From: JADJWR01 sp964509545
GTDB taxonomy: Bacteria > Pseudomonadota > Gammaproteobacteria > Burkholderiales > Burkholderiaceae_F
Assembly: GCA_964509545.1 (NCBI GenBank)
Contig: CAZDXQ010000006.1
Span: 62,001-126,000 of the forward strand
DNA: 64,000 nucleotides
Reading direction: 5' to 3'
The notes beneath the pieces are model-generated. The model saw only the letters and a list, made by a program, of their open reading frames with translations. It was not told the DNA's origin and made no database searches. Below are positions 9,128 through 15,089 of this stretch, one piece after another (position 1 is the stretch's first letter; the number at the start of each line of letters is the position of its first letter). Position numbers and translations under genes: made by a program.

Positions 9128-10471
9128 TCAGCGCGCCACCGCCAGCCGCTGCGGGCGGCCGTCACCGGGCGGCGCGGCGACGAAATGCAGCGGTTGTCTC
9201 GCCCACGCTTCCCGTTCGACCCTGGGCAGCGAGCGCATCTGCCGCAGGACGCGCGCGGCGCGCGCCGTGTCGGCGCTGCCGGAGAGGAATTCGCCGTCGA
9301 AGGCCTGCTGCGGATTGGGCAGGGCGGCGGCGAGCCACGCCGCCTGCAGCGGCGTCAACTCGCCCGGCCGCTTGCCGAAGTAGGTCCGCGCCGCCGCGTC
9401 GGCGCCGCAGATGCCGGGACCCCAGTGCACGGTGTTCAGGTACAGCGCCAGGATCGCGCGCTTGCCGAGGGTGCGCTCCATCTCGACCGCATACAGCAGT
9501 TCGCGCAGCTTGCGCACGCCGCTGTGTTCGCCGCCGGTGAAAAGCCCGCGCGCCAGCTGCTGCGTGATCGTGCTGGCGCCGCGCGCCGGCGCCTCGCCGT
9601 CGAGCGAAGCGAGCACGCGCGCAATCTCGGTGCGATCGAAACCTTCGTGTTCGTCAAAGCGCTGGTCTTCTGCGGCCAGCACGGCGGCCGCCAGCAGCGC
9701 GCCGGACTGGGTCGGACTGATCCAGCGGCCTTCGCCCGCAGTCACGGTCCGCGGGGTCGGCAGTCCATCGGCGTCGGGGCAGGTGAACGCCACCGGCCCC
9801 ACGGCGAGCTTCTCCGTGCCCAGCCCGTCGACCGCGAAGCCATCGACCGCCACGTCGATGCGCGCACGACGCTGCGGCAGGCGCAGGCTGCCGCGCGCGT
9901 CGATGCGGCCGTCGATACGCGCCAGGTGCGCCTCCGGCAGCACGCTGCCCAGAAGCCGGTAGACGGCGGCGATCGCGGTCGGCGGCAACTGCCAGTCGAT
10001 GTCGATGCGCTCCGGCTGCAGCCGCGCCGTGAACGGCAGCGTCACCTCGGCGCTCGCCAGTTCGCCGGCCAGCGTCTGCGCGTCGACGCGCGCCAGCCGC
10101 AGTTGCGCTCGCTCGATGCGGACCGGTTGCGCCGACAGGCGCGACGCTTCGATCCGGCACGGGGCGCAGAGCACCTGCAGTGCATTGCCGTCGCGGCTGA
10201 AGTGCAACTCGCCGAAGCGGGTGAGCAACGCCCGCCCGTCGAGCAGCCGCAGCGCCAGGGGCGACGTTGCGAAGCGGATCAGTCCGGGCACGCTGATCTT
10301 CACCGCCACGCCCGGCAAAGCCTTCAGCCGCAACACCCACGCTCCCGGCGGCGTCGTCAGCACGCCGCCCGCGGCAGCCACCAGCAACACGATCGATACG
10401 AACGCGGCCACGCCGAGCACGGCGCCCGCGGCGAGCAGTCCGATCCGGCGCATCAGGACGCACGCGTTCAT
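9128..10471 (-). CDS. GT51 transglycosylase-domain membrane protein of the exosortase operon
   Basis: A protein of 447 residues with one N-terminal membrane anchor (about 10-40). A periplasmic beta-rich region of roughly 220 residues with no recognised family follows, then a C-terminal GT51 (peptidoglycan glycosyltransferase) domain. GT51 motifs are present in order: AAEDQRFDEHEG with the catalytic Glu at 268, GASTITQQLAR at about 298-308, RKLRELLYAVEMERTLGK, and ILALYLNTVHWGPG. No penicillin-binding transpeptidase domain follows, so it resembles a monofunctional glycosyltransferase with an extra periplasmic module. Its ATG overlaps the stop of the upstream gene (ATGA), so it is the last gene of the exosortase operon. 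A role in cell-wall insertion around the sorted surface protein is inference. Confidence 0.8.
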   Translation of the reverse strand: MNACVLMRRIGLLAAGAVLGVAAFVSIVLLVAAAGGVLTTPPGAWVLRLKALPGVAVKISVPGLIRFATSPLALRLLDGRALLTRFGELHFSRDGNALQVLCAPCRIEASRLSAQPVRIERAQLRLARVDAQTLAGELASAEVTLPFTARLQPERIDIDWQLPPTAIAAVYRLLGSVLPEAHLARIDGRIDARGSLRLPQRRARIDVAVDGFAVDGLGTEKLAVGPVAFTCPDADGLPTPRTVTAGEGRWISPTQSGALLAAAVLAAEDQRFDEHEGFDRTEIARVLASLDGEAPARGASTITQQLARGLFTGGEHSGVRKLRELLYAVEMERTLGKRAILALYLNTVHWGPGICGADAAARTYFGKRPGELTPLQAAWLAAALPNPQQAFDGEFLSGSADTARAARVLRQMRSLPRVEREAWARQPLHFVAAPPGDGRPQRLAVAR

Positions 10472-11040
10472 AGCTCATCTGCCGGCTGCAGCGGCGTGAC
10501 GACGGTCACGGCCCACCAGGCGGAGGGGTGGCGGCGCAACTGAGCGTCCCAGAACCACGCCGAGACGTCGGTCCAGGCGCGGGCATCGCCGTCGTCGAAG
10601 CGCTCGCTGATCCGTTCGCACACGCGCAGCCGCTCGCCGCCGCGCGTGGCGACGAAGCAGCGCCAGTGCGCCCCGCGCGCGTCGACGGCGGCGTTCGCCC
10701 TCGCCACCGCATAGCCGGCGGCGCGGAAGCAGTCGGTCGCCGGGTGCAGCCGCCTCGTGGCCTGCCGCAAGTGGCGGACGATCAGCAACTGCTCGCCGTC
10801 GGTGAAGCGCGCCACCGCCCCCGGAAAGCGCGCGGCGAAGCGCGCTTCCAGTGGCGTCGGCGGCAGTTGGGTCAGCGGCTGGCCGCGGAAGCGGGTCGGC
10901 CACTCGATCGGAACAGATCGAGCGTCGACCGCCGCGGCCGGCGTGCTGCGCGCTGCCCCGGAGGCAGCGCGCAACGCGCCGAGCAGCGGAGCCGCCGCCG
11001 CGGCCAGACAAGCGGCGACGAAGAAGGTACGGACGTTCAT
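10468..11040 (-). CDS. Small exported protein encoded after the exosortase, possibly EpsI-like
   Basis: A product of 190 residues with an N-terminal signal peptide or anchor (MNVRTFFVAACLAAAAAPLL). The mature part contains RLHPATDCFRAAGYAV near residue 97 and WFWDAQLRRHP near the C-terminus. The position (directly after an exosortase, ATGA overlap on both sides) and a single conserved-looking Cys region after a His-Pro pair recall the EpsI-type proteins that accompany or fuse to exosortases. The similarity is too weak to assert that family. It is presumably periplasmic and assists substrate processing. The ATG at 11040 overlaps the exosortase stop. A conserved but unnamed exosortase-associated protein is the fair description. 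Confidence 0.6.
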   Translation of the reverse strand: MNVRTFFVAACLAAAAAPLLGALRAASGAARSTPAAAVDARSVPIEWPTRFRGQPLTQLPPTPLEARFAARFPGAVARFTDGEQLLIVRHLRQATRRLHPATDCFRAAGYAVARANAAVDARGAHWRCFVATRGGERLRVCERISERFDDGDARAWTDVSAWFWDAQLRRHPSAWWAVTVVTPLQPADEL

Positions 11041-11948
11041 CGCAGCCGCCAGCTCGCAAAGGCGAGGATTGGCGCCAGGGCCGCGGCGAACGCCGCCAGG
11101 CCGATGGCCGCGTGCAGCCAGGCCGGCGACGGCAGCAGCCCTGCCTCGGGGAAGAACAGCAGCACGTTGCGCAGCACATTGGCGGCGAAGACGACCAGCG
11201 CCGCAAGGCAGCCGTTGGCGAGCGTGCGGCGCGGCGACGCGTCGTTCAGGTAGGACAGCAGCGCCGCCGCCCAGCTTCCCACCCACAGCATGCCGATGCC
11301 GGCGCAGGGCGGATCGACGAGGATCGTCTGTCCGCGCCACAGCAGCGCCGCGCCGGCAGCCTGCGCGTCGATGCCGCCGAGGGCGAGCAGCGGCGCCGCC
11401 GCGTGCGCGGTGGCCAGCCGCAACGGATAGCCGAGGTAGAACTGCAGCGAGGCGATGACCGGCAGCGCCAGCAGCAGCAGCGTGGCCAGCGGCGCCGCCG
11501 GCCGCCGCGGCAGCGCCGAGGCGATGAACACCGCCAGCGCCAGCATCGCCGCGGCGGCGGCGAAGATCGGCGGCACGACGAAGGTCAGTGCGGCAGCCAG
11601 CACGGCGAGTGCGCCGCTGGCGGCGAGCGCCCCACGGGTCGGCAGCACCAGCTCGCGCCGGGCGCGCAGCACCAGGACGAGCACGGTGGCGAGCGCCAGC
11701 AGCCCCCATGGCTCGTCGGAGCCGTCGGTCAGCCGCCGCGCCAGCCACAGGGCATGCGGCCACAACGCGACGGCGAGCAACGCAAGGAACCCGAACGAGC
11801 GCGGCATGGCGGCCGGCGTCGAACGCCACGAGCGCGGAACTTCCTCGCGGGCCACGGGCACCAGTCGAGGCAGGTCGACCAGCGTGCCGAACAGGGGATT
11901 CGGCAGCACCCGGCCGACGCGCGCGTTAAGCAGTCCGGCATCAGCCAT
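11037..11948 (-). CDS. Exosortase (archaeosortase/exosortase family transpeptidase-like enzyme)
   Basis: A multi-pass membrane protein of 303 residues with about eight hydrophobic segments from residue 50 on. The catalytic triad of the exosortase family is in place: Cys215 in VDPPCAGIGMLWVGSW, Arg260 in ANVLRNVLLFF, and His279 in PAWLHAAIGLAAF. Exosortases cleave C-terminal PEP-CTERM tails during export and probably transfer the protein to a cell-envelope acceptor. The first 48 residues are soluble and unusual; an internal Met at residue 48 (start 11807) is an alternative. The ATG lies inside the end of the preceding PEP-CTERM gene (8-base overlap), which strongly suggests a dedicated enzyme-substrate pair. 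The subfamily is not assigned here. Confidence 0.87.
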   Translation of the reverse strand: MADAGLLNARVGRVLPNPLFGTLVDLPRLVPVAREEVPRSWRSTPAAMPRSFGFLALLAVALWPHALWLARRLTDGSDEPWGLLALATVLVLVLRARRELVLPTRGALAASGALAVLAAALTFVVPPIFAAAAAMLALAVFIASALPRRPAAPLATLLLLALPVIASLQFYLGYPLRLATAHAAAPLLALGGIDAQAAGAALLWRGQTILVDPPCAGIGMLWVGSWAAALLSYLNDASPRRTLANGCLAALVVFAANVLRNVLLFFPEAGLLPSPAWLHAAIGLAAFAAALAPILAFASWRLR

Positions 11949-13935
11949 GTCCTGCCTCCCGTCGACGACGCTGCCACCAGAGCAGCCCGCCCGCGAGCGC
12001 CGCCAGCAGCGCGAACTCGGGCTCCGGCGTACTCGGCACCTGCCCTACCGCCAGGTTGCTCACGCCCTGCGGCAGCGGCAGCGGCTGATCCACCGTCGCC
12101 GCCGCGCCGTTCGGATTGCGCACGACGTGGTCGACGGCGATGAACGACGTGTATTCCGTGAGAAGGTTGTGCGCGAGTCCGAGGCGGGTGATCTCGCGCA
12201 CCGCGTCGTCGTCGCGGCCGAGCCGGTTGAAGTCGCCGAGCTGCGCGATGCGGCTGCGCGCCCACAGGTAGCGCAGCGCCGGCGTGTCGTCGCGCACGGC
12301 GCTGCGGGCAACGTCGATCGGGATCGTCACCGCGCCGCCGGCGGCGAGGCCCTCGATCTCGATCCGGCCCTGCGCCTTGCCGCGGAACCTGCCGCTGACC
12401 ACGATCGGCCGCTGCGCGAACAGATCGGGCACCTGCGGTGCGTCGAGGTCGTAGGCGTCGAAGCCGTCGAACTTCACCCGGATCCGCGTCATCACCGGCT
12501 GCTCGATCATTGCCCGCAGGCGCGCCGCCTCCGCTTCCGCCTGCTGTGCATTGAGCACGGAGAACGGCTCGCCCTTGCCGGCGCGGGCCAGGCCCTCGAT
12601 CAGGTGGCGGTTGACGGCGGAGCCGATGCCGAAGGCGAAGAGGTTCGCCCGGCCCAGGCTGTTGCGGACCAGTTCAAACGCCTCCTTCTCGACGGTGACG
12701 TAACCGTCGGTGACGACGACGAAGCTGCGCGCGCGCCCTTCATCGGTGGGCATGGCCAGCGCCGTGCGCAGTGCTGGCAGCAGTTCGGTGCCGCCGCTGC
12801 CGTTCTGGCCGTCGAGGAAGCGGATGGCGCGGGCGATGTTCTCCTCGTTGGCCGGCACCGACACCCGGTGCAGGGCCGAATGGCCGCCGGCGAACGGGAT
12901 CACGTTGAAGGTGTCGGAGGGCCGCAGCCTTCCGATCAGTTCGCGCAGCAGCGCCTTCGCCGTGGCCAGCGGGAAGCCGTGCATCGACCCGGAAACGTCG
13001 ACGATGAACACGTACTCGCGCGGCACGATGTCCGCCTGCGCCACGCGGGCGGGCGGCTGCGCCAGGAGCAGGAAATAATTGGCGTCCGCGCCTTCGTGCA
13101 GCAGAAGCCCTGCGTCGATCGTTTTTCCAGCCAGGGTGTAGTCGATGACGACGTCGCGGTTGCCGTGCGCGGCGTCCGGCGTCAGGACGACGCGCGCCTC
13201 GCGCGTGTCGGCGCCACTCGCCTGGATCGGGTGCGACGGCGAGGCGACCGAGGCGATCGGCAGCGGCGACCGGATCGTTGCGGTCAGGGCGAAGCTCGCA
13301 TTTGACAGCCTGCCCTCGCGCAGCGTCGGCTGCGCGATCCACGCCTCGGCCCTGTGGCTTTCGCCGGCCGAGCCGTCCGCACGGATGCCGCCGTTGTAGC
13401 GCGGACCGACGACCGTCGGGAATACGAAGCGGTAGGTGCCGTCGGTCGGCACGATCGTCTCCGTATACCGCAGGTCGACCGCGATCTCGTCGCCGGGCAG
13501 CACGTTGGCGATCGCCATGCTCATCACGTTCGGCCGCTGCTGTTCGAGCAGCGAAGCACTCTTGCCTTCGCGCCTGGCCTCATCGAACTCGCGCCGCGCC
13601 TGCTGTTTCTCGCGGATCTGCGCGTCAACGACGCGATCGCCAACGCGCAGGCGCAGGGCGTGGACGGCGGCGCGGGTCGACGCCGGAAAGACGTAGCGCG
13701 CGTCGATCGGCGTGCTGCCTTCGTTGCGGTAGACCTGTGTCACACGCACGTCGGCGATCACGCCGGCGATGCTGGCCTCGACCTCGGTGCGCTTCAGCGG
13801 CAAAGCCTCCACGCCCGGCGTGCCGCCGTCGACGACGAAGTAAGGTGCCAGTGCGCGCCTCGGCGGCGGCTCGGCCGCGGCCGCCGGCAGCACGGTCAGG
13901 ACAAGCGCCGCGGCCAGCAGATGCAGGGCGATCAT
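11941..13935 (-). CDS. VIT and von Willebrand A domain protein with PEP-CTERM sorting tail
   Basis: An exported protein of 664 residues. Signal peptide 1-21 (ending AAAA). A VIT (vault/inter-alpha-trypsin) domain spans about 45-165, with VTQVYRNEGSTPIDARYVFP. A vWA domain spans about 305-480, with an intact MIDAS: DVSGS at 313-317, a Thr in GGTEL near 383 and Asp in VTDGYV near 410. The last 30 residues are a textbook PEP-CTERM: PEPEF, a hydrophobic helix, then QRRRR. VIT-vWA proteins bind extracellular ligands or matrix in a metal-dependent way. The tail predicts processing by the exosortase encoded in the next, overlapping gene. There is no LPXTG motif, so a class of sortase-anchored VIT proteins is excluded. 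Confidence 0.88.
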   Translation of the reverse strand: MIALHLLAAALVLTVLPAAAAEPPPRRALAPYFVVDGGTPGVEALPLKRTEVEASIAGVIADVRVTQVYRNEGSTPIDARYVFPASTRAAVHALRLRVGDRVVDAQIREKQQARREFDEARREGKSASLLEQQRPNVMSMAIANVLPGDEIAVDLRYTETIVPTDGTYRFVFPTVVGPRYNGGIRADGSAGESHRAEAWIAQPTLREGRLSNASFALTATIRSPLPIASVASPSHPIQASGADTREARVVLTPDAAHGNRDVVIDYTLAGKTIDAGLLLHEGADANYFLLLAQPPARVAQADIVPREYVFIVDVSGSMHGFPLATAKALLRELIGRLRPSDTFNVIPFAGGHSALHRVSVPANEENIARAIRFLDGQNGSGGTELLPALRTALAMPTDEGRARSFVVVTDGYVTVEKEAFELVRNSLGRANLFAFGIGSAVNRHLIEGLARAGKGEPFSVLNAQQAEAEAARLRAMIEQPVMTRIRVKFDGFDAYDLDAPQVPDLFAQRPIVVSGRFRGKAQGRIEIEGLAAGGAVTIPIDVARSAVRDDTPALRYLWARSRIAQLGDFNRLGRDDDAVREITRLGLAHNLLTEYTSFIAVDHVVRNPNGAAATVDQPLPLPQGVSNLAVGQVPSTPEPEFALLAALAGGLLWWQRRRREAGHG

Positions 13936-13942
13936 CGCCGCC

Positions 13943-14725
13943 TCAACGAGACTGCCGCACCGGCGTGGGCTCGAGCGCCGCCACCGGCGCGCGCGCCGGA
14001 GCTGCCTCCAGTTCGAACTCGACGGTCAGTTGCCGCTGCCGGTGGACAAACCCGTCTTCGATCGACAGCAGCGCCGTGTTCTCGCCCAGGCCGTCGACCA
14101 ACACCGGGTGCGTCGGCGACGACAGCCGTCGGATCGGTCGGTCGGCTTCGACCAGCACGTCGGCGGTGAAGCGCGGCACCCACGGCGCATCGCGATCGGC
14201 CGCCAGCGGCAGGGCCAGCCGATGCACGCCTCCGGCGACGACCACGGGCAGTTCGCGCTGAACTTGCACCGTGACCTGCTCGCCGGCAGGCACGACGATC
14301 ACGTCGTTGCGGTGAACGACGCTGCCGGGCGCGGTTTCGGCGCGTTCGCCCTGCGCGACGGACAGGTCCTGTTCATCGCACAGCGACGAAACGGCGTCGT
14401 GGCCTGACAGGTCAATGGCATCGCCAATGACGACGCGCGCCGGATCGGGAAGGACGTAGTGGACCGAGACCGCGTCCGGCCCGTCATTGCGCAGCAGCAG
14501 CAGCGTCCGCACCGAGGCGGCGCTCGCCGACATGTGGGCATCGACGTGGTGCGCAACCAAGGTCAGTCCGCTGTCGGCCACCGAACCGTCGATTGCCATC
14601 ACGGCAGGCGGTACCGCTGCGGGCGACTGCGCCATCGCCGGCGGCACGGCATGAAAACTGAACAGCATGGCGGTGTACGTCGCGGCTCGACGCACACCAT
14701 CGAACAGAACTGAACCCATCGACAT
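13943..14725 (-). CDS. Stand-alone VIT-like domain exported protein
   Basis: An exported protein of 260 residues with a signal peptide (about 1-32, ending AMAQ). Its body resembles the VIT half of the neighbouring VIT/vWA protein: VRTLLLLRNDGPDAVSVHYVLP aligns by eye with the VIT block there, and RRLSSPTHPV aligns with the VASPSHPI segment before the other protein's vWA domain. No vWA domain, sorting tail or anchor follows; the C-terminus is Ala/Pro-rich. The ATG at 14725 has AAGGAG seven bases upstream, much better than an in-frame ATG at 14743. It is the first gene of the operon, 7 bases before the VIT/vWA gene. A partner or truncated paralogue of that protein is the likely reading. Confidence 0.65.
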   Translation of the reverse strand: MSMGSVLFDGVRRAATYTAMLFSFHAVPPAMAQSPAAVPPAVMAIDGSVADSGLTLVAHHVDAHMSASAASVRTLLLLRNDGPDAVSVHYVLPDPARVVIGDAIDLSGHDAVSSLCDEQDLSVAQGERAETAPGSVVHRNDVIVVPAGEQVTVQVQRELPVVVAGGVHRLALPLAADRDAPWVPRFTADVLVEADRPIRRLSSPTHPVLVDGLGENTALLSIEDGFVHRQRQLTVEFELEAAPARAPVAALEPTPVRQSR

Positions 14726-15089
14726 CTCGCCTCTCCTTCGCACCGCGCAGACCGGGGCGGCTGCGCGGATCGAACTGTGCGCGGCGCGCTTGATCGGGAT
14801 GCGAAGCGACGCGGAAGGAACGATGAAGCCGGCGTGAAGCGCGCGACGGGCGCGACGCGCCGCAACTGGCAGACAAGGGTCAGCCAGCGCTCACACGCGC
14901 AGCACGAGAACGCGGCGCAACCTTCAGCCGCGTCGTCGCCGCCAACCGTGAAGGCGGGCGACGCCAGTGACCTGCGCCGGCTCAGCCCGCGCTCATCCTT
15001 CTGCCCGAAGCGAAATCGACCGAGCGCGGGATTCTGGCCGGCCCGAGTCGCGGCGAGTATCGCGACGGGATCGGGCAGGCACTGCAGGC
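14726..15089. other. Divergent intergenic region upstream of the exosortase operon
   Basis: 364 bases with no supportable gene, lying between the leftward VIT/exosortase operon and the rightward lipoprotein gene, so it must hold both promoters. I could not pick out convincing -35/-10 boxes. A perfect 9-bp inverted repeat, CCCGCGCTC at 14986-14994 and GAGCGCGGG at 15022-15030, is the only obvious structure and could be chance at this base composition. Confidence 0.5.

Noticed and set aside
8867..10543. 558-residue plus-strand frame across the GT51 gene
   Set aside because: Only its short segment near 9060-9120 looks like real protein (the gene remnant); the rest is antisense to the GT51 gene.
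11455..13305. Long open plus-strand frame (616 residues) opposite the VIT/vWA and exosortase genes
   Set aside because: Arg/Ala/Ser-rich low-complexity translation with no domain; the minus strand carries signal peptide, MIDAS and catalytic residues. High GC produces such antisense frames throughout the window.
11941..13935. VIT/vWA protein as an LPXTG-type marine sortase target
   Set aside because: No LPXTG motif or class-type sortase gene; the tail is PEP-CTERM and the adjacent enzyme is an exosortase.
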